Positions 7,166 through 14,149 of a stretch of 14,924 nucleotides of DNA are shown here, piece by piece. The translations under genes were made by a program, and so were the position numbers. This DNA is from Oscillospiraceae bacterium UBA3851 (GTDB lineage Bacteria > Bacillota > Clostridia > Oscillospirales > Oscillospiraceae): contig DGHJ01000006.1 in the NCBI GenBank assembly GCA_002392625.1, forward strand, positions 401-15,324, given 5' to 3'. The first letter of the stretch is position 1. The number at the start of each line of letters is the position of its first letter. Below the pieces are notes generated by a model. The model did no database searches. It saw only the letters and a program-made list of their open reading frames with translations, and was not told the DNA's origin.

Positions 7166-8035
7166 TTATTTCTCGCGCTGGAGCAGCCGATCAGCCAGCT
7201 CCAGCAAAAAGGCCCGGTCACCCCAGGCGGAAACCGCGCTTTTGGCGCGCTCCGTACATCTGGCCACCTCTTCTCGGCAGCCCTCAAGACCCTTGAGGTC
7301 TACGTAGGTGACCTTGCCTCCGTCCCGATCCGAGCCAACGGGCTTGCCGAACACCGCCTCGTCGCCGGTGACGTCCAGCATATCGTCCCGGATCTGGAAG
7401 GCAAGACCAATCTGGTTGGCGTACTCCAGTGCCTGCAGGCGCATGGTAGGCGGCATCTTGGCAGCTACGCAGCCCAGTTCCGCCGCCGCGGAGATCATGA
7501 CGCCGGTCTTGAGCCGGTCCAGCTCCCGCCGCCCGGCCTCGTCGCGCACGTCGCAAACCGTGTCCAGCACCTGGCCGGCCACCATGCCGTCGGCGCCGCA
7601 GGCGCGGGCCAGGACCTGGATGGCCTCCAGCCGGTTCTCCGCGGACATCATGGGCGCCTGGGCGATCATACGAAAGGCCTCCGGCTGGAGGGCGTCGCCG
7701 GCCAGGACCGCCAGCGCCTCGCCGTATACCTTGTGATTGGTAGGCTTGCCCCGGCGCAGATCGTCGTCATCCATACAGGGCAGGTCGTCGTGGATCAGGC
7801 TGTAATTGTGTACCAGCTCCAGGGCGCAGGCGTAAGGCAAGGCCAGATGCCAGTCCATGCCGCCCACCCGCGCAAACTCCAGCGTCAGCACGGGTCGGAT
7901 GCGCTTGCCGCCGGAGAGCAGGCTGTAACGGATGGCCTCGTACAGCTTTTTATAGGGCCTGTCCGCCGTGAACAGCCGGCCCAGATACCCATCGATGGCC
8001 TCCAGATAGGCGTTATACCGCGCTTGAAAGTCCAT
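7166..8035 (-). CDS. ispA: Farnesyl/geranyl diphosphate synthase (polyprenyl synthetase)
   Basis: A class I short-chain prenyltransferase that adds isopentenyl diphosphate to allylic diphosphates, most likely giving C15 farnesyl diphosphate. The product is all-helical with the first aspartate-rich motif DDLPCMDDD at 83-91 and the second, DDMLD, at 217-221. GGKRIRP at 42-48 is the diphosphate-binding stretch. The ATG at 8041 overlaps the xseB stop, but only one base separates it from the GGAGG site. The ATG at 8035 has seven-base spacing and is preferred, giving 289 residues. It follows xseB by two bases and is followed by a terminator-like hairpin and the OLE RNA gene. Exact chain length of the product cannot be decided from sequence. 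Confidence 0.95.
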   Translation of the reverse strand: MDFQARYNAYLEAIDGYLGRLFTADRPYKKLYEAIRYSLLSGGKRIRPVLTLEFARVGGMDWHLALPYACALELVHNYSLIHDDLPCMDDDDLRRGKPTNHKVYGEALAVLAGDALQPEAFRMIAQAPMMSAENRLEAIQVLARACGADGMVAGQVLDTVCDVRDEAGRRELDRLKTGVMISAAAELGCVAAKMPPTMRLQALEYANQIGLAFQIRDDMLDVTGDEAVFGKPVGSDRDGGKVTYVDLKGLEGCREEVARCTERAKSAVSAWGDRAFLLELADRLLQREK

Positions 8036-8037
8036 GC

Positions 8038-8265
8038 TCATTCCTCCGTCAAAAAATCGGCCTCTACCGGGGCGCCGTCGCTTCCCTTCATCAGCTTGAC
8101 AACCTGCTGCTCCGCCTGATCCAGCTCCTTGCGGCAGGCAGAAACCAAGGCCGTGCCCTCTTCGAACAGGGCCAGGGAGTCGCTCAGAGGCGCCTCGCCC
8201 TTCTCCAGCTTGCCCACGATCTCTTCCAGGCGCTGCATCTTTTCCTCAAAGCTCTTCTGTGCCAT
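8038..8265 (-). CDS. xseB: Exodeoxyribonuclease VII small subunit
   Basis: The 75-residue product is the small subunit of exonuclease VII, which with XseA degrades single-stranded DNA into oligonucleotides. It shows the family pattern SFEEKMQRLEEIVGKLEKGEAPLSDSL, rich in leucine and glutamate, then LFEEGTALVSACRKELDQAEQQV, which form the two helices that pack on XseA's C-terminal coiled coil. The ATG follows GGAGG at eight bases, and that ribosome binding site overlaps the xseA TAG stop. Size and placement directly after xseA are typical. Confidence 0.95.
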   Translation of the reverse strand: MAQKSFEEKMQRLEEIVGKLEKGEAPLSDSLALFEEGTALVSACRKELDQAEQQVVKLMKGSDGAPVEADFLTEE

Positions 8266-8277
8266 ATTTCCATCCTC

Positions 8278-9477
8278 CTAATTCGTGGTAATCACGGTGC
8301 AGTCCAGGCTGCCCTTCGCCAGCTGTACCCGGATCCTGTCGCCGGGCGCCACCTGCGCGCTGCAGCGCAGGATCTGTCCCTCCTGGCTCTGGGCCATGGC
8401 GTAGCCCCGCCCCAGGACCTTCAGCGGGCTGAGGGCGTCCAGTGAGGCAGTCAGTCCTGTAAAACGCCGCATTTCACGGTCAAAACGCTCCTTTGCCGCC
8501 ATGGCCAGCTTCTGATGCACGAAGTCCAACTGGAGCCGCCTGTCCTGCAAAAAAGCCATGGGATCGGACAGCACCCGCTTTTTCTCCAGCTCCCCCAGTC
8601 GCTTGTCCTGACCGTCCAACCGGTTCAGCAGACCCTGGGTCATGCGGCCCAGGCCTGCCTGGAGATAGCGCAGCAGCTCCGTCATATCCGGCACGGCGAT
8701 CTCCGCGGCGTTGGAGGGCGTGGAGGCCCGGCGATCCGCCACGAAATCGGCGATGGTTACGTCCGGCTCATGGCCCACGGCGGAAATCACGGGGATCTCC
8801 GAGTCGTAGATGGCGCGGGCAACCCGCTCGTCGTTGAAAGCCCACAGATCCTCCAGGGATCCGCCGCCCCGGCCGGTGATGATTACGTCCGCCAGATGCC
8901 AGCGGTTGGCGTAGCGGATGGCGCCCACGATCTCCGGCGGTGCCTCCGCGCCCTGCACGCGCACCGGCAGCAGCAGCACCTTGGCAATGGGATAGCGGCG
9001 GCGCAGAATGCGGATCATGTCGTGGACCGCCGCGCCGGCGGAGGAGGTAATGATGGCGATCCGCTGTGGGAAAACGGGCAGCGGCTTCTTGTGGCTCTCG
9101 TCAAAGAGCCCCTCCTGATAGAGCTTCTCCTTCAGCTGCTCAAAGGCCACGTGGAGATCGCCCACGCCGTCCGGCGTCAGCGCGCCGCAGTAGAGCTGAT
9201 AGGCACCGTCACGGGGGAAGACGCTGATGCGGCCGAAAGCGATGACCTTCATGCCGTGCTCCGGGCGGAAGCGCAGCTTGACGGCCGAGCTTTTGAACAT
9301 GACGCAGCGCAGAGAGCTCTCGGAATCCTTCAGCGTGAAATAGTGGTGGCCGGAGGGATATATCTTATAGTTTGACAGCTCGCCCCGGATATATACGCCG
9401 CTCAGCTGGGGAACGCCGTCGATGACGTTTTTGATGAGGCCGTTGATCTGGGAGACGCTGTAAACCGTCTGCTCCAA
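8278..9477 (-). CDS. xseA: Exodeoxyribonuclease VII large subunit
   Basis: Catalytic subunit of exonuclease VII, acting on single-stranded DNA in both directions. The preferred start is TTG 9477-9475, eight bases after AGGAGG; it gives LEQTVYSVSQINGLIK, the normal N-terminus, and 399 residues. The longer ATG frame at 9516 begins inside a hairpin loop with a poor ribosome binding site. Residues 1-100 form the OB-fold domain (GELSNYK...GHHYFTLKD). The catalytic domain follows, with TSSAGAAVHD (145-153), TGRGGGSLEDLWAFN (201-215) and SAVGHEPDVTIADFVADRRASTPS (232-255). The C-terminal coiled coil is short, so the protein is shorter than the 448-456 residues of the Bacillus and E. coli enzymes. 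Confidence 0.95.
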   Translation of the reverse strand: MEQTVYSVSQINGLIKNVIDGVPQLSGVYIRGELSNYKIYPSGHHYFTLKDSESSLRCVMFKSSAVKLRFRPEHGMKVIAFGRISVFPRDGAYQLYCGALTPDGVGDLHVAFEQLKEKLYQEGLFDESHKKPLPVFPQRIAIITSSAGAAVHDMIRILRRRYPIAKVLLLPVRVQGAEAPPEIVGAIRYANRWHLADVIITGRGGGSLEDLWAFNDERVARAIYDSEIPVISAVGHEPDVTIADFVADRRASTPSNAAEIAVPDMTELLRYLQAGLGRMTQGLLNRLDGQDKRLGELEKKRVLSDPMAFLQDRRLQLDFVHQKLAMAAKERFDREMRRFTGLTASLDALSPLKVLGRGYAMAQSQEGQILRCSAQVAPGDRIRVQLAKGSLDCTVITTN

Positions 9478-9504
9478 GCCCTTCACCTCCTGTAAACCGG
9501 GAAA

Positions 9505-9529
9505 CAGGCAGAGCATGCCGCTCTGCCTG
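9505..9529 (-). promoter_or_regulatory. Perfect 10-bp intercistronic hairpin between nusB and xseA
   Basis: CAGGCAGAGC (9529-9520) pairs perfectly with GCTCTGCCTG (9514-9505) around the five-base loop GGCAT. It begins four bases after the nusB stop. The following tail (TTTCCCGG) lacks a real T tract, so this is a weak terminator at best. It may be an mRNA stability or processing site, or a partial attenuator that lowers expression of xseA. An apparent upstream ATG for xseA at 9516 lies within the loop. Confidence 0.6.
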
Positions 9530-9533
9530 CCGT

Positions 9534-9983
9534 TTATTCCTTCACTTCCTGCCGTACAAAGCTGCCCAGAATGCCATTGATAAAGCGGACCGTCTCCGGC
9601 TCGTCATACTTCTTGGCGATCTCCACCGCCTCGTTGATGGCAACGCCGGCGGGGATATCGGGCATGTAGAGGATCTCGTACATGGCCACACGCATGATAG
9701 CGGAGGCCACCAGGGAAATGCGGTCAAACCGCCAGCCCTGGGCATATTTCTCGATGTAGCCGTCCAGCTCTGCGGCGTGGTCGGCTACGCCGGAGACCAG
9801 GCGGCGGATGTATTCATCCTGTTTGGCGTTGGGCATCTCATCGTAGAGGTCGCACTCCGGGGAAAGATCGGCAAAGCTTTCCGCTGAGAGATGCTGATCC
9901 AGAAACGCCGGAAGGCTCAGGTCGGTGAAGCTCAGTTCATAGGCCAGATGGGTGGCGATCTCACGGGCCGTGTTGCGTGTCAT
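9534..9983 (-). CDS. nusB: Transcription antitermination factor NusB
   Basis: NusB pairs with NusE (ribosomal protein S10) and binds boxA RNA, keeping RNA polymerase processive on rRNA operons. The 149-residue, mostly helical product has the conserved start MTRNTAREIATHLAYELSF. The family signature comes near the C-terminus: WRFDRISLVASAIMRVAMYEILYMPDIP, then VAINEAVEIAKKYDEPETVRFINGILG. The ATG at 9983 follows AGAGG at about ten bases. It lies 22 bases after the Asp23-family gene. The folD gene that follows nusB in Bacillus subtilis is absent; xseA comes next instead. Confidence 0.96.
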   Translation of the reverse strand: MTRNTAREIATHLAYELSFTDLSLPAFLDQHLSAESFADLSPECDLYDEMPNAKQDEYIRRLVSGVADHAAELDGYIEKYAQGWRFDRISLVASAIMRVAMYEILYMPDIPAGVAINEAVEIAKKYDEPETVRFINGILGSFVRQEVKE

Positions 9984-10005
9984 AGGTGATAAACCTCTTT
10001 CTCTC

Positions 10006-10365
10006 TCAGTTGAAGCTGATGCCGCCCACGTGGACGTTCACCGCGTTGACGCGGAAGCCCGTGGTGCTCTCCAACGTGGCGCGGACGGCCTGCTGGACCT
10101 TGGACGCCACGTCGGAAATGCCGCAGCCGTAACGGATCATCAGAAACAGATTGACGATCAGCGCATCTTCCTCCAGGTCCACGCGGACGCCCTTCGCCGT
10201 CAGCTTCTTGCCGCCCAGCAGGTCGGACACGTTGCCGTTCATCAGCCCGCCGACGCCGTCTACCTCCAGCGCGGTGGCAGTGGTCAGATTGGCCACGACC
10301 TCCTCAGCGATCTGGATATTGCCCAGGTCCTCCTGCCGGACCATATATTCTCTGTTCTCAGCCAT
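10006..10365 (-). CDS. Asp23/Gls24 family envelope stress response protein
   Basis: The 119-residue product belongs to the Asp23/Gls24 family (YqhY in Bacillus subtilis). Members are small cytoplasmic or membrane-associated proteins linked to envelope stress and, for YqhY, to acetyl-CoA carboxylase control. The pattern is visible: an N-terminal LGNIQIAEEVVANLTTATALEVDGVGGL stretch, then GVRVDLEEDALIVNLFLMIRYG and VQQAVRATLESTTGFRVNAVNVHVGGI. The ATG at 10365 follows AGGAGA at about ten bases. The usual partners accB and accC, which precede it in Bacillus, are not here; spoIIIAH comes directly before. It is the first gene after the promoter at 10417-10445. Confidence 0.92.
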   Translation of the reverse strand: MAENREYMVRQEDLGNIQIAEEVVANLTTATALEVDGVGGLMNGNVSDLLGGKKLTAKGVRVDLEEDALIVNLFLMIRYGCGISDVASKVQQAVRATLESTTGFRVNAVNVHVGGISFN

Positions 10366-10416
10366 GGTAAGAATATCTCCTAACTGTCAAAATCTGTTCT
10401 GCTCACAGTTAAGGAC

Positions 10417-10445
10417 ATTATACCATTTTCTGCCGGAAAATACAA
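10417..10445 (-). promoter_or_regulatory. SigA-like promoter for the asp23-nusB-xseAB-ispA unit
   Basis: On the minus strand TATAAT (10422-10417) is a perfect -10 box preceded by TGG, an extended -10. A weaker -35 box, TTGTAT (10445-10440), lies 17 bases upstream. The start would be near 10410, giving a leader of about 45 bases. It begins right after the spoIIIAH stop, separating vegetative housekeeping genes from the sporulation cluster. Confidence 0.78.
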
Positions 10446-10448
10446 CTG

Positions 10449-10994
10449 TTAATTTGATTCAACGATCTTGATCTGATCCGGAGTGTAATTGGTCTCGTTG
10501 ATGACGATATCCTTGATGCGGGCCACGTCCGCCGTCTCCAGCCCATCGGGCGCTGAGACGACCACGCTGATGGAATCGGGACCCATGAACGCAACACAGT
10601 CGGCGTAGCCCTTTGCCGTGACAAGGCTCTCGATCTGGGACTCGGCCACTGTGTAGGCGGCCAGGACCTGCAGTGCCTGGGACGCCTCGTTAAGCGTCTT
10701 CTCGTCGGCGTTCTCATCCACCTCCGCCTGCTGCAGCATGCTGATGGCACTGTCACGGGCCTGCTTGCGGCTCAGCCGCGCCGTGGCAAAATAATCGTTT
10801 TCTGCCGGTGATGACGTCTCCTGGGCTGCTTCGTCGCTGCCCAGCTTCTGCTCGCCGTTGACCAGTGTGGACTCCCCCAGCACCTTGCTGCTTTCCGCCA
10901 CGCCGGAGGAATACCGCCAGTTCAGATACACCGCCGCCGCCACCAGAACCAGTACGCTGGCGATGACCGCCCGTTTTCTCCATACGCCTTTCAT
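10449..10994 (-). CDS. spoIIIAH: Stage III sporulation protein AH (SpoIIQ-binding channel subunit)
   Basis: SpoIIIAH sits in the mother-cell membrane around the forespore and binds forespore SpoIIQ across the intermembrane space, zipping the membranes together and forming part of the feeding channel. The 181-residue product has one N-terminal transmembrane helix (about 9-25, VIASVLVLVAAAVYLNW), a variable acidic linker (about 30-65) and a C-terminal ring-building domain (about 72-181) related to YscJ/FliF. It contains LSRKQARDSAISMLQQ and the ending NYTPDQIKIVE. The ATG follows GGAGG at seven bases. It lies 11 bases after spoIIIAG and is the last gene of the sporulation cluster. Confidence 0.95.
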   Translation of the reverse strand: MKGVWRKRAVIASVLVLVAAAVYLNWRYSSGVAESSKVLGESTLVNGEQKLGSDEAAQETSSPAENDYFATARLSRKQARDSAISMLQQAEVDENADEKTLNEASQALQVLAAYTVAESQIESLVTAKGYADCVAFMGPDSISVVVSAPDGLETADVARIKDIVINETNYTPDQIKIVESN

Positions 10995-11005
10995 ATTTTA
11001 CCCTC

Positions 11006-11521
11006 CTATGATTGTTTCCATTTGACAATAGTGATCTTATCGGCGCTCAAGCCGGTGAGCGCCGATACCGCTTCGGTGACCGCCAGACGCACGGCGCTGT
11101 TCCCTGCCCCTTGACAGACGACAACGGCGCCCCGGAACACTGGGTAGATCTGTTTTGTGACGATCACCTCCTGGCAGCCGCTGCCGCGGTTGATCGTCAC
11201 TGTCTCCTGCCTGTCGCGTCCGTCGCCCGCGGCTGCGTCCCGCGTCCGGTCCAGATCCGAGGCCAGCTGAAGCTGCGGGCCGGACGAGAGCGTCAGCATG
11301 ATCCGCAGCTTGCCGACGCCGTCGATCTGGCTAAGGATGGACTCCATCCGTTTTTCCGTCTCCTCCAGGGAGAAAGTATCCTCCGCGTTCAACGTGGCGG
11401 ACTGCTGTTTTGTCCCCGTTTTTTTTGACGTGGGGATCAGCATCAGCAGCACGCCCACCAAGACGATCAGAGCCACGTATTTGTACTTTTTCCATATTTC
11501 GGTTATTTTTACGATCTGCAT
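11006..11521 (-). CDS. spoIIIAG: Stage III sporulation protein AG
   Basis: SpoIIIAG forms a large multimeric ring in the space between mother cell and forespore, thought to be the wall of the SpoIIIA-SpoIIQ channel. The 171-residue product has a transmembrane helix at about 14-30 (KYVALIVLVGVLLMLIP), a linker, and a domain at 48-171. This domain starts SLEETEKRMESILSQIDGVGKLRIMLTL, typical of the family, and ends VTEAVSALTGLSADKITIVKW. A glycine/arginine/aspartate-rich insert (about 86-105) corresponds to the variable beta region of the ring domain. The gap after spoIIIAF is three bases, and its GGAGAGGT ribosome binding site overlaps the end of that gene. Confidence 0.95.
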   Translation of the reverse strand: MQIVKITEIWKKYKYVALIVLVGVLLMLIPTSKKTGTKQQSATLNAEDTFSLEETEKRMESILSQIDGVGKLRIMLTLSSGPQLQLASDLDRTRDAAAGDGRDRQETVTINRGSGCQEVIVTKQIYPVFRGAVVVCQGAGNSAVRLAVTEAVSALTGLSADKITIVKWKQS

Positions 11522-11524
11522 GAC

Positions 11525-11992
11525 CTACCTCTCCTGCCAAAACTGACGCTCCGGGGGGATGCCCAGCTCCCGCGCGATGCAATCCGCCAGCTCCTTTTGC
11601 AGCGGAATGTCCATCGTCACTGTGTCCGGATACGGGATGCCGTCGTTCATATACGTGGTCACCGTGGGGTGACAGGTGATGCCCATCTCATCTCCTTTGC
11701 CTGAAATATATGCGGCGGTCCGCTCGGCTATGATCCTCCGTGTCCTGTTCAAATTCTCCTGCTGATAGTCGTCGATCTGCCGCTGGATGGCCAGGGCATA
11801 GTCGTCATAGGCCAGATCCCAGCCCGGATCCAGTTGCGCCAGGGGGCCTAAAACGGCAAGCAGCAGCACAAGTCCTCCGGAAAACCGCGCCGCCGCGCGC
11901 AGCTTGCCCGCCGGGATCAAGTGATAGATGACCGCCATAAGCAATGCCGTGGCGATGATCCCCAATAACCAGCCGCGAAACAGTTCCATCAT
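11525..11992 (-). CDS. spoIIIAF: Stage III sporulation protein AF
   Basis: Membrane component of the SpoIIIA complex with a ring-building domain. The 155-residue product has two N-terminal transmembrane helices (about 6-25 and 37-52), then a soluble domain. The latter contains YDDYALAIQRQIDDYQQENLNRTRRIIAERTAAYI and a C-terminal part ending LQKELADCIARELGIPP. The start ATG overlaps the spoIIIAE stop as ATGA (11992-11989). A second in-frame ATG follows immediately, so the exact first residue is uncertain by one. Confidence 0.93.
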   Translation of the reverse strand: MMELFRGWLLGIIATALLMAVIYHLIPAGKLRAAARFSGGLVLLLAVLGPLAQLDPGWDLAYDDYALAIQRQIDDYQQENLNRTRRIIAERTAAYISGKGDEMGITCHPTVTTYMNDGIPYPDTVTMDIPLQKELADCIARELGIPPERQFWQER

Positions 11993-13080
11993 GTCACCAC
12001 CACCGAAACGGACGACGCCACGGAGATCAAAAGCAGCAGCGCGCAGGCCCCTACCATGCCCAGGACCAGGCCGAAGGCCGTGCCCAGGGCGTCGATCAGC
12101 TCAATCAACGGTTTGGGACCTACGGTGGACGCAAGGATCGCCGTCAGCTTATACAGCAGATATTGGACCGCGAGATGCAAGAAGGGCGTCAGGCAGATGG
12201 CAAGGACCCCCAGCATGCCGAATACGCCCACGGCGCTTTTGATCAGCCCGGCCCCTGCCAGAACGCTCTCTGTGGCGTCGGCAATGATGCCGCCCACCAC
12301 CGGCACGGCGGTGGAGATGGCCGAGCGGGTCAGCCGGACGGCGGTGCTGTCTGCGGCGGTCCCTACCGCACCGCTAAGCGTCAGATAGGCGGTAAAGAGC
12401 AGAAGCAGCGTCGTGAGGCCCCAGGTGACGAGCTTGCCGATACCGCCCTGGAGACGCTTCAGGTCCTGCTCCGGGAGCATGGCGTCCGCCACGGATATGG
12501 CGATATAGAAGTAGGCCAGCGGCACGAAAACGCTGCGGATCACCGACAGCAGCATGCTGGTAAAAAAAACCGTTCCTACCTGCCTTGTTCCGGCGGTGAC
12601 GGCTCCGCCGCTTGCAGCGACCGCCGCGGCCAGCGTAGGCAGAAGCGTCTTTGAAAAAATGTCCAGCTGCTCCAGCGCCTCCAGTCCCATGCCGATCAGG
12701 GAGCGGAGACTTCCCGCCGAGACCATGGTAATCACAAGCGCCCCTGCCATGGGGACAACGTCCGGCCCCGGCGAATCGGCAGCGCGGCGGAGGTCGTCAA
12801 TCACGCCGCACAGGAGCACGACGCCCAGCAGCAGCACAAGGCCGTTCACATTGTCGCGGACCAGTGAAAGGGCGCCCTCCTTTGCCGTGCGCCACAGCCT
12901 CTCGATGCCTCGGAGCAGCGAGCCGTGGTCGTAGACCTCCTCATCCGTTCCGTCCAATATCTGCTCCGCCTCACCGGGCAGCGCGTCCTTCAGCTCCCCC
13001 GGCACGGATGCCGCCAGGGCCGGTAGTACAGAGACGGACGTCAAGAGAATGGATACAATGAAAACATGTAAAAACCTCAT
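11989..13080 (-). CDS. spoIIIAE: Stage III sporulation protein AE
   Basis: The largest membrane protein of the SpoIIIA complex, likely the permease-like core in the mother-cell membrane. The open frame reaches 13200, but the first 40 residues are arginine-rich and lie inside spoIIIAD. The ATG at 13080 gives MRFLHVFIVSILLTSVSVLPALA, a clear signal peptide, and 363 residues. A soluble stretch (about 25-60) is followed by several hydrophobic helices with family features such as VRDNVNGLVLLLGVVLLCGVI, ISVADAMLPEQDL and VVGGIIADATESVLAGAGLIKSAVGVFGMLG. The ATG overlaps the spoIIIAD stop (ATGA), with no strong ribosome binding site close by, so translation is probably coupled. Confidence 0.95.
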   Translation of the reverse strand: MRFLHVFIVSILLTSVSVLPALAASVPGELKDALPGEAEQILDGTDEEVYDHGSLLRGIERLWRTAKEGALSLVRDNVNGLVLLLGVVLLCGVIDDLRRAADSPGPDVVPMAGALVITMVSAGSLRSLIGMGLEALEQLDIFSKTLLPTLAAAVAASGGAVTAGTRQVGTVFFTSMLLSVIRSVFVPLAYFYIAISVADAMLPEQDLKRLQGGIGKLVTWGLTTLLLLFTAYLTLSGAVGTAADSTAVRLTRSAISTAVPVVGGIIADATESVLAGAGLIKSAVGVFGMLGVLAICLTPFLHLAVQYLLYKLTAILASTVGPKPLIELIDALGTAFGLVLGMVGACALLLLISVASSVSVVVT

Positions 13081-13463
13081 ATCAGCGATTGCAACATCTC
13101 CCAGACGGCCCGCAGCAGGGGCATTGACACCAGAACGACGCCGAATGCGCCGCCCATCTCCACCAGCGAGGCCATGGCGCTCTGACCGGCGTCGCGGCAC
13201 AGATCCCCTCCCACGCGGCAGATCAGGGCGATGCCCAGCGTTTTCAGCAGCGGGGCAAAAACATCCTCAGACATGCCGGTCCAGCTCATCATCTGGTTCA
13301 GCAGCTGGACGATCTCCCGGATCGGAACGAGCAGCGCCACCATTACCACAGTGCAGACGGAGAGCGTCACCATCAGCCCCATCTCCGGGCTGGTTTTTTT
13401 GATGAAAACGGCAAGCACCGCGCTGATCACGCAGACCGCCGCCAGACGAAGGATCGTCTCCAT
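13077..13463 (-). CDS. spoIIIAD: Stage III sporulation protein AD
   Basis: Small membrane protein of the SpoIIIA complex, 128 residues, with about four hydrophobic helices (near 5-20, 28-48, 72-85 and 95-120). The stretch VFIKKTSPEMGLMVTLSVCTVVM and the ending GGDLCRDAGQSAMASLVEMGGAFGVVLVSMPLL are typical of the SpoIIIAC/AD family. It begins two bases after the spoIIIAC stop and overlaps spoIIIAE by four bases. No strong ribosome binding site precedes it, which suggests coupling to spoIIIAC. Confidence 0.95.
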   Translation of the reverse strand: METILRLAAVCVISAVLAVFIKKTSPEMGLMVTLSVCTVVMVALLVPIREIVQLLNQMMSWTGMSEDVFAPLLKTLGIALICRVGGDLCRDAGQSAMASLVEMGGAFGVVLVSMPLLRAVWEMLQSLI

Positions 13464-13465
13464 GA

Positions 13466-13660
13466 TTACAGGCTGAACAGCGCCTTGACCAGGTCAAAAA
13501 GATCGCTTATCTTCTGCAGAAGAATCATCATGACGACCACCAGACCGGCCAGCGTCGTCATCATGGCCTGCTCCTCCCGTCCACTGCGGACAAGGAGCTG
13601 GTTCAGCACTGCAACCAGGATGCCGACAGCCGCGATTTTGAAGATCAGATCAACGTCCAT
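13466..13660 (-). CDS. spoIIIAC: Stage III sporulation protein AC
   Basis: A 64-residue membrane protein with two hydrophobic helices (about 4-24 and 33-50) joined by the short polar turn VRSGREEQA, the pattern of SpoIIIAC. It shares this turn region with SpoIIIAD, its paralogue. The ATG at 13660 follows GAGG at seven bases, 12 bases after the spoIIIAB stop. Confidence 0.94.
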   Translation of the reverse strand: MDVDLIFKIAAVGILVAVLNQLLVRSGREEQAMMTTLAGLVVVMMILLQKISDLFDLVKALFSL

Positions 13661-13672
13661 TTGATGACCTCG

Positions 13673-14149
13673 TTACATCAGTATCATGACCAGCAGTCCG
13701 GCCCCGGAGAGCGCAGCGGCCGCGCAGAGCTTTTCCCGCTGCCGCAGCGTCTCTCTTCTCGATTCGCAGAGCTCCGTCATCTGCCGCGCGGCGTAGAGGA
13801 TCGCCGCCTCCTGTCTGCGGATATCCCCGCCCCATTCCAGGCCGCACAGAATGACCGCGATCGTGCCAGGAAGTGCTGAAAATACGCTGTTCCATGCGTC
13901 CTGTAAAGGTATATTGCTTTCCAACTTTCTGACGATTTCCGTAAAGTAGTGTCCGGATGCTTTCCGCTGAGACAGGCGGCGGATCCCCTCCGGCAGCGAC
14001 AACATTTTCCAGCGGATCTCCCCTGCCAGCTGCGTCAGTGCGCCGGAGAGGTCCCGGATCAGGGCCAGCTCACGACGCAGCGCATGGGAGTATTCCCCAA
14101 AAAAGGCGAAAGCGCCCAGCAGAACCAGGACCGCTCCCGGCAGCTTCAC
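13673..14149 (-). CDS. spoIIIAB: Stage III sporulation protein AB
   Basis: Membrane protein of the SpoIIIA complex, distantly related to the GspF/PilC proteins of type II secretion and pilus systems. The frame extends to 14188, but GTG at 14149 is preferred. It overlaps the spoIIIAA stop as GTGA, has AGGAGG ten bases upstream, and gives KLPGAVLVLLGAFAFFGEY directly after the start; the product is 158 residues. Helices lie at both ends (about 3-16 and 140-157). The middle has the family stretch LTQLAGEIRWKMLSLPEGIRRLSQ and GGDIRRQEAAILYAARQMTELCESRRETLRQREKL. Its partner ATPase SpoIIIAA is encoded just upstream. Confidence 0.92.
   Translation of the reverse strand: MKLPGAVLVLLGAFAFFGEYSHALRRELALIRDLSGALTQLAGEIRWKMLSLPEGIRRLSQRKASGHYFTEIVRKLESNIPLQDAWNSVFSALPGTIAVILCGLEWGGDIRRQEAAILYAARQMTELCESRRETLRQREKLCAAAALSGAGLLVMILM

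Noticed and set aside
10426..10440. Small TTTTC/GAAAA hairpin after spoIIIAH as a terminator
   Set aside because: The stem is only five mostly AT pairs with no T tract behind it, and it lies within the spacer of the asp23 promoter.
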